A stretch of DNA of 64,000 bases from Silvibacterium acidisoli (GTDB taxonomy: Bacteria; Acidobacteriota; Terriglobia; Terriglobales; Acidobacteriaceae), in the NCBI GenBank assembly GCA_022870745.1, contig CP085323.1, positions 5,295,901 through 5,359,900 of the forward strand, in the 5' to 3' direction. The notes below the pieces were generated by a model. It made no database searches. It saw nothing but the letters and a program-made list of their open reading frames with translations, and had not been told where the DNA came from. Made by a program: the position numbers and the translations under genes. Positions 9,093 to 18,097 of the stretch are shown in pieces (the stretch's first letter is position 1; every line of letters begins with the position of its first letter).

Positions 9093-10322
9093 CTAACGGA
9101 CAACGAGCAATACAACCCCATGCGGCGTGACTCGAATAGCTGTTGCCGTCTCGATCTGAGTCAAGTCTTTGTGTTGCCAGACATCGCGAATTCTTGTCGT
9201 TTTTTTGAGTCCGAACATCTTCGGGTCGAATGGTATGTTCATCGGGCCCTGATTGCGGTTGAAGAGCCCGACGGCAATTGAGCCGTCTGCAAGTGGCCGC
9301 GACCATATCTCAAGCGGTCCCTCACTCCATATACGGCTCGCCTGCCGGCCGGCGGAGTCCTGGTCAATCTCCAATACCTCGCGGTTGTTGAGAATGTTCA
9401 GGGAGTTTTGATCCATCTTCGACAAATCGTTCCCGGCCAAGAGTGGAGCAGCCAGCAGCGACCAAAGACTCATTTGAGTCCGTGATTCGTCTGGGGACAT
9501 CCCACCGTTTCCGATTTCGAGCATGTCTGGGTCGTTCCAATGCCCAGGTCCTGAGAATCTTGCCAGTCCCTGCTGAGCAAAACCGATCTCAGTTACGCTT
9601 AAATAGTCATCGCGAACATCGTCTCCGGTGCGCCACAGATTCGCCCCGACTTTGCTCGCCCAAGTCCATCCTCCCGATAGACCATGTTGGCTGACGCTGT
9701 AGACTATAGGTCTGCCGGTCGCCTGAAGAGCTGCGTGCATCTTCTGGAAGACGGCGAACATCATTTGTCCCGCAAGTTCTGGATCACCGTGGGCCTCTTT
9801 CTGAAGAACCTGGCGATACGTGCAGATGTCGTACTTCAGATAGTCGACTCCCCACTTTGCGAAGGTTCTTGCATCCTGCTCTTCGTGCCCCATACTGCCT
9901 TCGTTGCCCGCACAAGTCAGTGCACCTGGTGAGGAATAGATACCGAGCTTCAATCCTCGGGAATGGACATAGTCGGTGAGAGCCTTCATGTCTGGAAAGC
10001 GCTCATTACCCAGCAATTCACCGGAAGCGCCGCGCTTGCCCTGCCAACCATCGTCGATGTTCACGTACTGATAGCCGTTGTCCCGCATTCCGGTAGCAAC
10101 GAGTGCATCGGCGGTCGCACGGATATCGGCATCGCTGACCTTGGCCCCGAAGTGATTCCAACTACTCCAGCCCATGGGCGGAGTGGACGCTAACTGAGCA
10201 GTTGCCGCCTGGTTCGCACCGAGGAGGATCAACAGCCAAATCGAGAAGATTCTTGTCGCTCTGAACCATTCAAGGCGTGATGCACAGGCGACGGTATGGG
10301 TAAAACATCTTTTGAGCACCAT
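9093..10322 (-). CDS. Alpha-galactosidase, glycoside hydrolase family 27, secreted
   Basis: A 409-residue enzyme from the ATG at 10322 (a TTG at 10361 is also in frame; neither has a strong ribosome site). An N-terminal hydrophobic stretch (IWLLILLGANQAATAQ) suggests export. The GH27 hallmarks are plain: PPMGWSSWNHFG at the start of the (beta/alpha)8 barrel, YQYVNIDDGWQ, GLKLGIYSSPG, the nucleophile aspartate in VDYLKYDICTY (D165), and the acid/base aspartate in WRTGDD (D234/235). A C-terminal beta-sandwich follows. It should release terminal alpha-linked galactose from galactosides such as melibiose, raffinose or galactomannan side chains. It faces a membrane-bound winged-helix regulator that precedes a TonB receptor, so shared control of galactoside uptake is a reasonable inference. 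Confidence 0.92.
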   Translation of the reverse strand: MVLKRCFTHTVACASRLEWFRATRIFSIWLLILLGANQAATAQLASTPPMGWSSWNHFGAKVSDADIRATADALVATGMRDNGYQYVNIDDGWQGKRGASGELLGNERFPDMKALTDYVHSRGLKLGIYSSPGALTCAGNEGSMGHEEQDARTFAKWGVDYLKYDICTYRQVLQKEAHGDPELAGQMMFAVFQKMHAALQATGRPIVYSVSQHGLSGGWTWASKVGANLWRTGDDVRDDYLSVTEIGFAQQGLARFSGPGHWNDPDMLEIGNGGMSPDESRTQMSLWSLLAAPLLAGNDLSKMDQNSLNILNNREVLEIDQDSAGRQASRIWSEGPLEIWSRPLADGSIAVGLFNRNQGPMNIPFDPKMFGLKKTTRIRDVWQHKDLTQIETATAIRVTPHGVVLLVVR

Positions 10323-10390
10323 TGAGAGCTGATATTGAGCGCCAGGTCGTTGAGACAACAAGGGGTGTTACAGGATTATCCCTGCTGGCT

Positions 10391-10426
10391 CCGTCCGCAT
10401 GTAACCGTCGATTAACATGCGGACGG
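10391..10426. promoter_or_regulatory. 12-bp perfect inverted repeat in the divergent promoter region
   Basis: 10391-10402 (ccgtccgcatgt) and 10415-10426 are exact reverse complements with a 12-base spacer. The element lies between the alpha-galactosidase start (10322) and the winged-helix regulator start (10454), the expected place for an operator of a dimeric regulator. A 5'-leader hairpin of the regulator mRNA is the alternative reading. Confidence 0.55.
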
Positions 10427-10453
10427 TAAGCTTTGGTCTCGAGGGAGTCCTCA

Positions 10454-11857
10454 ATGTCTTTCACACCGACCGCCGAGCCGGAAAGTCCTTCGCGCATCGA
10501 AAAGGCAGAGGTCTGGTCTGATGAAAGCGCGAACCCTTCTGCCGGTCTTGAGACTGATCCGCGGTGGCTCAGCGTCCAACGCCTCGTGCACTCTGAGAGT
10601 TTTGCGAAGGCGTCCAGGCTCTCCTCTTTTCTCCTCTATATAGTTGAACGTTCTTTGAGGGGACGCCCAGAAGAGATCACGGAGCAGCAAATTGGCGTAC
10701 ATGTATTCGGCCGGCCCACGAACTACAATCCTGGCGATGACAACATTGTTCGCCAGACCGCGAGACAACTAAGGCAGCGGCTTGCACTGTACTACCAGGA
10801 GGAAGGGCGCAACGAGATCGTACAGATTGTTGTGCCTCGTGGCGGTTATACGCCGCAATTCCAGGGTGTTGCTGAAGAATCCGCGCCCCCGAAAAGCAGA
10901 GTTATTGAGGCCCAGGTCGAACCCAAAATTCGCCCTGAAGCTGCAGGCGCAATGGATGCGGCTCCTCCCGCTGGCATCCAGACCCAACCTCAGCGAGCGT
11001 GGTTGATGCCTAGTGTTCTGGTCTTTGTCGGAGTGATTATTGGTGTGGCGCTGACGCTCGTCAGCATCGTCGGCAGAGATAGAATCCGATACCCGCATAA
11101 CGAGAGCGAAAAGCTCTGGAATACCTTATTTACAACCAATCAGCGGACGATCATTGTTCCTGGCGACGCAGGCATCAATATGTACGGGAATCTGGCTGGG
11201 ACCCAGGTCGATATCTGGGAGTACGGATCCGGTTCATACCTAACCAAACCAGCTGCTCAAACACCGCCAGGCTTCAACTGGGCACCGTTTGCGGCCCGGC
11301 GCTACACCACGATCTCCGATCTTAAATTTGTCTCTACTCTGCTCCAGATTCCAAACGTCGATCGGTCGCGTATGGAGGTGCGCTTCGCTCGCGACATAAC
11401 GGCAGAGGATTTAAAGCAATCCAACGCGATTCTGATTGGTTCTTCCAACTACGATCCCTGGATTCAGATTTTCGACAAGAATCAGAACTTCAACATGGTC
11501 TACAACGGGGCTGAGAACAGCATCAGCGTTCACAACCGCAATCCGTTAAAAGGAGAGCAGGCAACTTATAAGTGGAGCGAGACTGACCCGCAGCGAACGG
11601 GATATGCCATTATCTCTCTGACAGATAATCTGGGCTCTACCGGTAAGGTTCTCCTTGTCGAAGGCACGACCATGGGTGGAATAGACGCCGCTACGGATTT
11701 CCTCTTTCATTCTCCGCAAATGGACACCGTCGTTCGCGATGCAATGGGCAAAAACCAGAAACCATCCAATTTCGAGTTGCTGTTGATGACCACTATTTAT
11801 ATGGGTGGCAGCATGAAGGCGAAGGTCATTGGAGAAAGAATCCACTCGCCTGCCTAG
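10454..11857 (+). CDS. Membrane-anchored winged-helix regulator with conserved extracytoplasmic domain
   Basis: A 467-residue protein; the ATG at 10454 has GAGGGAG upstream. Cytoplasmic residues ~35-145 form an OmpR-like winged-helix domain (ASRLSSFLLYIVERSLRG, EEITEQQIGVHVFGR, DDNIVRQTARQLRQRLALYY, VQIVVPRGGYTPQF). A linker and one span (~183-206, MPSVLVFVGVIIGVALTLV) follow, then ~260 residues outside the membrane. The outer part contains TIIVPGDAGINMYGNL, DLKQSNAILIGSSNYDPW, NRNPLKGEQATY and KVLLVEGTTMGGIDAATDFL, all matched in the protein at 33285-34658. The topology resembles ToxR/CadC one-component sensors, but the outer domain is not one I can name. It is followed by a TonB receptor on the same strand and faces an alpha-galactosidase, so a galactoside-responsive switch is the working inference. 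Confidence 0.8.
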   Translation: MSFTPTAEPESPSRIEKAEVWSDESANPSAGLETDPRWLSVQRLVHSESFAKASRLSSFLLYIVERSLRGRPEEITEQQIGVHVFGRPTNYNPGDDNIVRQTARQLRQRLALYYQEEGRNEIVQIVVPRGGYTPQFQGVAEESAPPKSRVIEAQVEPKIRPEAAGAMDAAPPAGIQTQPQRAWLMPSVLVFVGVIIGVALTLVSIVGRDRIRYPHNESEKLWNTLFTTNQRTIIVPGDAGINMYGNLAGTQVDIWEYGSGSYLTKPAAQTPPGFNWAPFAARRYTTISDLKFVSTLLQIPNVDRSRMEVRFARDITAEDLKQSNAILIGSSNYDPWIQIFDKNQNFNMVYNGAENSISVHNRNPLKGEQATYKWSETDPQRTGYAIISLTDNLGSTGKVLLVEGTTMGGIDAATDFLFHSPQMDTVVRDAMGKNQKPSNFELLLMTTIYMGGSMKAKVIGERIHSPA

Positions 11858-12324
11858 CGCAGAACCACTTGAGCGGGCGATAAAGCGCGCGTTCGTCTTT
11901 GCAGCTGCCTGAATCTACCGTCCTTCTCGTCCAGCTCGACCGGATAGGCATTTTCTATACAGGCGATAGCTTGGCCGATCCGAAGAAGAGGTCGCTTCAA
12001 GCGCTCTGCCCTCTGACAAAACCATCTTCAATCACAAGCCTATCGAAACCTTGAGCGTGCTCAATCCAGGAGCATCGAGGCGCATAGTCTTCCACTGTGC
12101 CTCGCATTGGTGTACCCAGGCTGAGCTGACGAATTGACCGTTTGCTTTGGCTGCGATGAACGACTGGTTAAATGTGCAGCCAGTCCGCAACGTAATTCAC
12201 CGGATACTCCCTATTGTTGCGTTTTGGCAGGTGATGAACTGTCCATGCGATCGGCCAGAGAACACATGGCCGAAACAGTCCGCACAAGAGTTCAGTATGT
12301 GTGCGATTTTTCTGGAGGAGAGTC
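11858..12324. other. Long leader region before the second TonB receptor
   Basis: About 470 bases with no credible gene. It ends with a strong ribosome site (GGAGGAG) at about 12314-12320, just ahead of the receptor ATG. A TTGACC near 12134 might be a -35 box, but no good -10 partner is visible. Confidence 0.4.
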
Positions 12325-15300
12325 ATGGAGCAATTGTTTCAATCTGACGATTTATTCCCTGGGAATACTTTGCCGGGGGCGGCCGGTTTCCGGTTCCATT
12401 GCGCGCGCGTTTCGCGATGCACAAAACGGCATTGGCCAAGCTGGGCTATTCCACTGCTTGCCATGCTACTGCTTGTAGCCTTTTGCACGGCAAGCTTCGC
12501 ACAGCAAGGTTCGAATGCCGGGCTGACCGGCACCGTCACAGACAAGAGCGGTGCTGCGATTGCCGGCGCGCCAGTGGTTGCGACCAATCTCGATACGAAT
12601 GTGACTTATACCGCCATAGCCACCGGCGCCGGAGTCTATAACATTCCGTCAGTTCCACCAGGTTCCTATGATGTATCAACCACCGTACCTGGGTTCAATA
12701 AGGCCATCGTCAAGAACGTTATCGGTCATGTCGGGGAGCTGTCGACGGTCAACCTTAAGCTGGATGTCTCAACGACGAGCAACACTGTGACCGTTTCCGG
12801 TGATGCGCAGCTGATGGACACAGGGTCATCACAAATTAACAACATCGTCGCAGAGAAGGAGCTGGAGACCTGGCCGATATCGGCGACAGGAACTTCGCCG
12901 GGTGGCGAGCGAGACATCTCGCAATACATCTATAACAATCTGCCGGGCGCTACCGGTATCTCGTTCACCGGCTCCATCAACGGAGGCCAGACCGGCTCGA
13001 ATGAAATCTACTATGAGGGCCTTCCATTGGGCTCATTTGACACTGGAGAGGAAGGTGCCAGCGTCGACGCAGTCAGGGAAATGAGCGTGCAAACCGGCGT
13101 GATGAACGCTCAATACAACGGCGGTGCGACTGCTGTGACCAATGTCGCCCTCAAATCCGGCACGAATGCATTCCATGGTTCTTTGGTTGGAATTCTGCAA
13201 AACGAAGATATGAATGCCAACAGCTACGCCGCGAACCAGGCAGGTCATCCGCGCGCGGAAGACAGGTTCAATCTTTTCAGCGGGTCAGTCGGCGGACCGG
13301 TTCGTATTCCGCACCTCTATAACGGTAAAGACAGAACTTTCTTCTTCTTCAACTATGAGCGGGATCAGGTTGCCGACCTCGGATACGGCGGACCGAACGT
13401 TTCAATGCCGACCGAGCCGATGATGCGTGGTGATTTCTCTGCGTGGTTGAACCCTTCCCTGACCCAGAACCCAAATTCAGGGACTGTTTCCACCAAGGAT
13501 ATTCTTGGCCGGCCGGTGGTCTATGGACAGATCTATGATCCCGCAACGACGCGCATTCTTAAGGCGGGTGAGCCCGATCCCGTAACGGGGTTGATAGCGA
13601 CAAGTTCGGGATTCGTTCGCGATACCTTTCCGAACAACCAGATACCCACGAACCGCTTCGATCCTGTTGCTGCAAACATTCTGAAATTGAAATTTCCAAC
13701 GAACTACCTGAGCAGCCAGGTTGTAAACAACATTCCGACTCTGGCGTCAAAGCAGCCTACTCTCAACCAGCACTTTGTCACGGTCAAAGTCGACCAGGTT
13801 TTGACGTCGAAGCAGAAGCTCTCATTGATGTATGACTACGACTTCAGAAACTTAATCAATACAGGCGGCAGTCCCGCTCCGGCTGGGTTCTGGTCCGATC
13901 CCAATACAGCCAAGAATGTTTTAGACCAAGCCTTTGTGCAGGGCTTCCACGAGCAACTTGCCAGGATCAATCACTACTGGACGATTTCGCCTTCAATTTC
14001 CAATCACATCGGAGCCGGTTATTTCTTCGTTCCGATCTCTTTTCAAAGTGTGCAGTCATCTCAAAACTGGACCTCTACACTGGGCATACCAAACTTCAAT
14101 GCAGACGGTTTCCCGCAAATTGTGTTTGGCGGTCAAGCCGCTCTTGCCGGTACCACGAATACCCTCGGCGTTGCGGGAACGTATCAGGGCGAACTGCGCA
14201 GCAACTCCGATTACATGCTCATCGACCAGGTGTACATCAGCCATGGCGCGCATCAACTGCAGTTCGGTTTCGAAGGCCGCTTTTACCTTACCAACTGGAC
14301 ATATCCCACTGCTCCGGGCGCCTTCGCCTTTCAGAACGCGATGACAGACGATGGAGACGCTACGGCAAACTACGCTGGCAACGCGTTTGCCAGCTTTGAG
14401 CTTGGACAGATTGCTTCTCTCTCGAGCACGATATACGACGGAACACAACATTATCGCCGTCATGAGGAGGGCCTGTACTTTCAGGATGACTGGAAGGTCA
14501 CGCCGCGATTGACATTCAACCTTGGGCTTCGCTGGGAACCTGTTGGCGCGCTCTATGAAACCAGGGGAGAGTGGAGCGGTGTGGACCTGTCAGTCCCAAA
14601 TTCCGCGGCCGGTAATCTGCCAGGTGCGTTGGTCTTCGCGAGTCAGTTGGGGAAGAACTCCTTTGAGAATCCGGACTGGAAGGTTATTCTTCCCCGCGTC
14701 GGATTTGCATATAACCCCACTCCGCGCATCGTCTTTCGCGCCGGATTTGGCATCAACTCTCAAGCGCCGGTGTATAGCGCCGAACCGTTCCAGGGATCAA
14801 CGCTCCCTCCTACCACTGGATACACTGCATCGGTTGCCCTCAACGCAACTACCAACCCCCAGGCCTACTCGAGCATAGCCGTAGGCAAGCTAAGCAATCC
14901 ATATCCCTTCCCTACCGCGCCGTTGCCGAACTACAATCCCGCGCAGTCAAATCTCCAAAGCGTTACCGTCAATAACCCGAACGGCTCCAAGCCGATGCTT
15001 TTCGGGAATTACACTGGCGGATTCCAGATCGACGCGGGACACGGAATCATCGGTCAAATCAATTACGTCGGCAATGCTGGCCGCCGCATTCGTCAGGCTG
15101 CGCTCACCCAGAAAAATCAGCTCCCGCTCGGCGACCTGTCGGCTTATGGAGACGAGCTTCTGGACAACATTTCACTCCATCCCGATATCCCCCTGCCTTA
15201 TCCAGGTTTTACCGGTACTGTGCAACAAGCCCTGGCTCCGATACCGCAATACGCCGGCGGTGGCGTGACACTCTTCGATGCAGGTGAGGGATGGTCACGC

Positions 15301-16056
15301 TATGACGCTTTACAGGCTACTCTCAACAAGCAAATGACGAAGAATCTCTCCTTCTTCATCAACTACACATGGTCCAAGACGCTTACAGATACCAATGGTG
15401 GTGTGCAGGATATTGCCAATCTCAAGGCCGAAAAGGCTGTTGCGTCGTTCCTCCATGTTCCGCAAATATTCAAGTTCACAGCAATCTACGCGCTGCCTTT
15501 CGGCAAGGGCGAGCCTGTGAGCATGCACGGGCCGCTCGACTGGGCCCTCGGTGGCTGGAAACTGGCAGGTAATGGCATCTACCAGTCCGGCGATACACTC
15601 GCCATCACAGATAGTTTTGTCTCGAATGGCATCTTTGCCACATCGCGTCCCAACTACACAGGGCTCCCGGTCAAACTCAACAGCAAGGGCTTCATCGATA
15701 CGGTTCACAATACTGGGCCCCTGTACCTGAATCCAGCAGCCTTCACGCATGTACCTTACACAGCGGACCACAAGATGGCGCTGACTACCGGCAGCGTGCC
15801 TTCCATCTTGCCCGGCATTCAGAGTCCCGGATACGCATTTGAGAATCTCGGACTGCAGAAGGGTGTCGAACTGGACGAAGGACGCAATCTGTCCTTCCGT
15901 GCCGATGCGTTCAACGTATTCAATCGCGCGGGCCGCGGCGACCCGGTCACCGATATCAATAACGCCAACTTCGGTCGCATTCTTGGCACGCAATCCTCGA
16001 CGCGCCAGAACTTCACTCCCCGAACCCTACAGGCCCAGGTAACCATCGCATTCTAG
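12325..16056 (+). CDS. TonB-dependent receptor with N-terminal carboxypeptidase-regulatory-like domain
   Basis: A 1243-residue outer-membrane receptor. The ATG at 12325 is chosen because GGAGGAG precedes it by about five bases. An unusually long N-terminal tail (about 35 residues, with RVSRCTKRHWPSW) precedes the hydrophobic signal segment (IPLLAMLLLVAFCTASFAQQ). Then come the Ig-like domain (LTGTVTDKSGAAIAGAPVVA), a plug region (~130-260, with SINGGQTGSNEIYYEG) and a barrel ending QAQVTIAF. It belongs to the same acidobacterial receptor class as the proteins at 2779-6096 and 28709-31921. Upstream lies the winged-helix regulator and beyond it the GH27 enzyme, so galacto-oligosaccharides are a plausible cargo. 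That is context, not sequence, evidence. Confidence 0.9.
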   Translation: MEQLFQSDDLFPGNTLPGAAGFRFHCARVSRCTKRHWPSWAIPLLAMLLLVAFCTASFAQQGSNAGLTGTVTDKSGAAIAGAPVVATNLDTNVTYTAIATGAGVYNIPSVPPGSYDVSTTVPGFNKAIVKNVIGHVGELSTVNLKLDVSTTSNTVTVSGDAQLMDTGSSQINNIVAEKELETWPISATGTSPGGERDISQYIYNNLPGATGISFTGSINGGQTGSNEIYYEGLPLGSFDTGEEGASVDAVREMSVQTGVMNAQYNGGATAVTNVALKSGTNAFHGSLVGILQNEDMNANSYAANQAGHPRAEDRFNLFSGSVGGPVRIPHLYNGKDRTFFFFNYERDQVADLGYGGPNVSMPTEPMMRGDFSAWLNPSLTQNPNSGTVSTKDILGRPVVYGQIYDPATTRILKAGEPDPVTGLIATSSGFVRDTFPNNQIPTNRFDPVAANILKLKFPTNYLSSQVVNNIPTLASKQPTLNQHFVTVKVDQVLTSKQKLSLMYDYDFRNLINTGGSPAPAGFWSDPNTAKNVLDQAFVQGFHEQLARINHYWTISPSISNHIGAGYFFVPISFQSVQSSQNWTSTLGIPNFNADGFPQIVFGGQAALAGTTNTLGVAGTYQGELRSNSDYMLIDQVYISHGAHQLQFGFEGRFYLTNWTYPTAPGAFAFQNAMTDDGDATANYAGNAFASFELGQIASLSSTIYDGTQHYRRHEEGLYFQDDWKVTPRLTFNLGLRWEPVGALYETRGEWSGVDLSVPNSAAGNLPGALVFASQLGKNSFENPDWKVILPRVGFAYNPTPRIVFRAGFGINSQAPVYSAEPFQGSTLPPTTGYTASVALNATTNPQAYSSIAVGKLSNPYPFPTAPLPNYNPAQSNLQSVTVNNPNGSKPMLFGNYTGGFQIDAGHGIIGQINYVGNAGRRIRQAALTQKNQLPLGDLSAYGDELLDNISLHPDIPLPYPGFTGTVQQALAPIPQYAGGGVTLFDAGEGWSRYDALQATLNKQMTKNLSFFINYTWSKTLTDTNGGVQDIANLKAEKAVASFLHVPQIFKFTAIYALPFGKGEPVSMHGPLDWALGGWKLAGNGIYQSGDTLAITDSFVSNGIFATSRPNYTGLPVKLNSKGFIDTVHNTGPLYLNPAAFTHVPYTADHKMALTTGSVPSILPGIQSPGYAFENLGLQKGVELDEGRNLSFRADAFNVFNRAGRGDPVTDINNANFGRILGTQSSTRQNFTPRTLQAQVTIAF

Positions 16057-16070
16057 CCTCGCAAGAGGCT
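16055..16070 (+). terminator. Short hairpin overlapping the receptor stop codon
   Basis: AGCCTC and GAGGCT (16055-16060 and 16065-16070) form a 6-bp GC-rich stem with a GCAA tetraloop, followed by a pyrimidine-rich stretch (tatttcttcc). It could act as a weak terminator of the receptor gene. Confidence 0.4.
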
Positions 16071-16179
16071 CAGCTATCGCTATTTCTTCCGAAACTGCAT
16101 TTAACTGGCTCAAAACCCGTATGGTTCGCTCCCCGCTTATTTCGCGCAGGAAGCGACCGACACTCTGCCCGGAGGCACA

Positions 16180-17184
16180 GTGGATACCACGCCTCCTACG
16201 TCTCCTACCGGGCTGACAGTGGCACCGGCGCAAGCAACGGCGGCCACACTCAGCTGGAACGCGTCGACAGATTCAGGGAGTGGTGTTGTCGCGTATGACA
16301 TCTATCAAAATGGAGTAAAGATCGTTTCCACTGGAGCGGGAGGAGCCCTTCCCGCACCCATCAACAACATCGTGGAGTGGGGAATTCTGGGGTTGACGGC
16401 AGGTACGTCGTACACCTTCGACGTAGTGGCCCGGGACGCCGCCGGCAACGCGTCCACTCCCAGTGCTTCGGTGAACCTGGCAACACCCGCTGGAGGAAAC
16501 TCACTGTCAGCCCCGAGTTCGGTAACCGCTACCCAGGTGAATTACACGGACGTTCAACTAGCCTGGAGCGCCGCCTCAGCTCCAACAGGTATCTCCAAAT
16601 ACGTTATCTTTGCCAACGAAGTCCCGGTGATGTCAGTCGAAGGAAATGTGACTTCGGCCGATGTGGTCGGTCTCTCGCCCGGAACGACTTACAACTTCAC
16701 CATAGAAGCTCGTAACGACGTGGATACCGAAGGCATAGTCAACTCGGCGGCCATAACAACTAAATCCTATCCGGCAGGAGGCGCTGTCTCAAATGTCAGC
16801 GGCCAAATAACGGGCAGCAATATCGTGTTCACCGCAACCTTCCTTGCACCCTATGGTTTCCATCACATCTATCTGGATGCCGATAGTAACTCCGCAACCG
16901 GGTATGACTTCACATGGACATCCCCAGCCATGGGTGCGGATTACCTCATTGAGAACACAGAACTCAGCGTTTATTCCGGCACTGGAACAGACTTCACCTG
17001 GACTCCTCTCATGGAGGTAGACCCAGTTATCACAGGCAATGCGTCTACGGGTCTCACGTATACCTGGACTGTTCCACTGTCCGCCTTCTCACAGACCGGC
17101 TCCGCCTTCAAACCCCAATTTATGGGGCACGGCGGCGGCTATGCTCCAGAAGCGTACAGCCCCGTATTGACTCCACTGCAATAA
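16180..17184 (+). CDS. Fibronectin type III protein lacking its N-terminus (probable gene remnant)
   Basis: The GTG at 16180 would give 334 residues, but the frame is open back to a TAA at 16102-16104. The extra codons (LAQNPYGSLPAYFAQEATD) read like the interior of an extracellular enzyme. Two FN3 repeats follow: PPTSPTGLTVAPAQATAATL to the VNLATP end, then APSSVTATQVNYTDVQLAWS to AITTKS. A third beta-rich domain (HHIYLDADSNSATGYDFTWT) resembles carbohydrate-binding or DOMON-like folds. FN3 domains of this sort sit on secreted glycosidases, yet there is no signal peptide and no catalytic domain. I infer the surviving 3' end of a larger gene placed after the receptor. A real short gene with an unusual start cannot be excluded. 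Confidence 0.6.
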   Translation: MDTTPPTSPTGLTVAPAQATAATLSWNASTDSGSGVVAYDIYQNGVKIVSTGAGGALPAPINNIVEWGILGLTAGTSYTFDVVARDAAGNASTPSASVNLATPAGGNSLSAPSSVTATQVNYTDVQLAWSAASAPTGISKYVIFANEVPVMSVEGNVTSADVVGLSPGTTYNFTIEARNDVDTEGIVNSAAITTKSYPAGGAVSNVSGQITGSNIVFTATFLAPYGFHHIYLDADSNSATGYDFTWTSPAMGADYLIENTELSVYSGTGTDFTWTPLMEVDPVITGNASTGLTYTWTVPLSAFSQTGSAFKPQFMGHGGGYAPEAYSPVLTPLQ

Positions 17185-17220
17185 CAATCCTCGCAGATCG
17201 CCAATAGTTTGATTCACTTA

Positions 17221-17258
17221 AAGGGCCACATCCACCTGAGGCGGTGGATGTGGCCCTT
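17221..17258 (+). terminator. Strong hairpin terminator after the FN3 gene
   Basis: 17221-17236 (aagggccacatccacc) pairs perfectly over 16 bp with 17243-17258 across a 6-base loop, followed by gttctt. It lies 37 bases past the FN3 stop and well before the TetR gene. It is the longest perfect stem I found in the window. Confidence 0.75.
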
Positions 17259-17428
17259 GTTCTTGGCGCTGTCATCCCTTGCGAAAACATCCACATTCCA
17301 CGAAACCTGTTACCAGGAACTCTTTCAAGTGGCAGCTGGGTTGCTCCCAGGTGGGACCGAAGCCCACGAGCGGTTGTTCAGAGTCGACGTTCGACATTTT
17401 GTAGCAACTGTTTTAGTATCGATCCGGG

Positions 17429-18004
17429 ATGGCGCGAATTGTTGAATTCGATCAGGAACTGGCCGTGCGGCGCGCCATGGAGGTCTTCTGGGAAAAGGGC
17501 TACAAGGGCGCATCGCTGCGTGATCTGACCAAGGCCATGCAGATCAATCCCAGCAGTCTCTACAACACCATCGGAGACAAGCAGGAGCTGTTCGTCCGCT
17601 GTATCCGTCGCTACACCGATGACCGCAAAGAGTACATCGCTCAACACGCAGCAAGCTCGCGGTCACCTCTGCAAACCCTAAAACTCTTTCTCGACGACGC
17701 AGTAACGAACGTCATCACGGGTGAACGGAGTTGCCTCGCCATCAAAGCCGCCTTCGAAGTCGCAGGCGAGGATGAGCGCATCAAGTCGATCCTCAAGGAC
17801 GACGAAGATGCCATGTATCGCTTCCTCCGCTCGCTTCTCGCCAAGGCCATGAAACAGGGTGAAATCCGCAAGGAAGATCCCGAACTCATCACCGACTACT
17901 TGCTTAGTGCATACACCGGCTGGCACGAGTCATTCATCCTGCACCGCGACCCTGTGAAAATTCAAAGAATGGCTCGGTACGTTTTGAAACAGCTCTCACG
18001 CTGA
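17429..18004 (+). CDS. TetR/AcrR-family transcriptional regulator
   Basis: A 191-residue protein of normal TetR length. The N-terminal helix-turn-helix is clear (AMEVFWEKGYKGASLRDLTK, then INPSSLYNTIGDKQELF). The C-terminal ligand-binding helices (~70-185) are variable, with ERSCLAIKAAFEVAGEDERI in the position of the core pocket. The group resembles regulators of small dehydrogenase genes. It lies 93 bases upstream of a short-chain dehydrogenase on the same strand, and a near-palindrome in that gap is a likely operator. It probably represses the dehydrogenase until an unknown small molecule binds. Confidence 0.9.
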   Translation: MARIVEFDQELAVRRAMEVFWEKGYKGASLRDLTKAMQINPSSLYNTIGDKQELFVRCIRRYTDDRKEYIAQHAASSRSPLQTLKLFLDDAVTNVITGERSCLAIKAAFEVAGEDERIKSILKDDEDAMYRFLRSLLAKAMKQGEIRKEDPELITDYLLSAYTGWHESFILHRDPVKIQRMARYVLKQLSR

Positions 18005-18063
18005 TCGCTTGCCTTCGGGCATGCGCTTCAGACCTGTTGGAGTGCGTAAGATGCGCTCTTTTC

Positions 18064-18079
18064 TGAAACGATCATTTCA
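18064..18079. promoter_or_regulatory. Candidate TetR-family operator
   Basis: TGAAACGATCATTTCA is a near-perfect 16-bp palindrome (14 of 16 positions symmetric). It is centred 26 bases before the dehydrogenase ATG and just upstream of its ribosome site (aaggaga). Its place between the TetR gene and its presumed target fits a repressor site. Confidence 0.5.
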
Positions 18080-18097
18080 ATATAAGGAGAGACGTCC

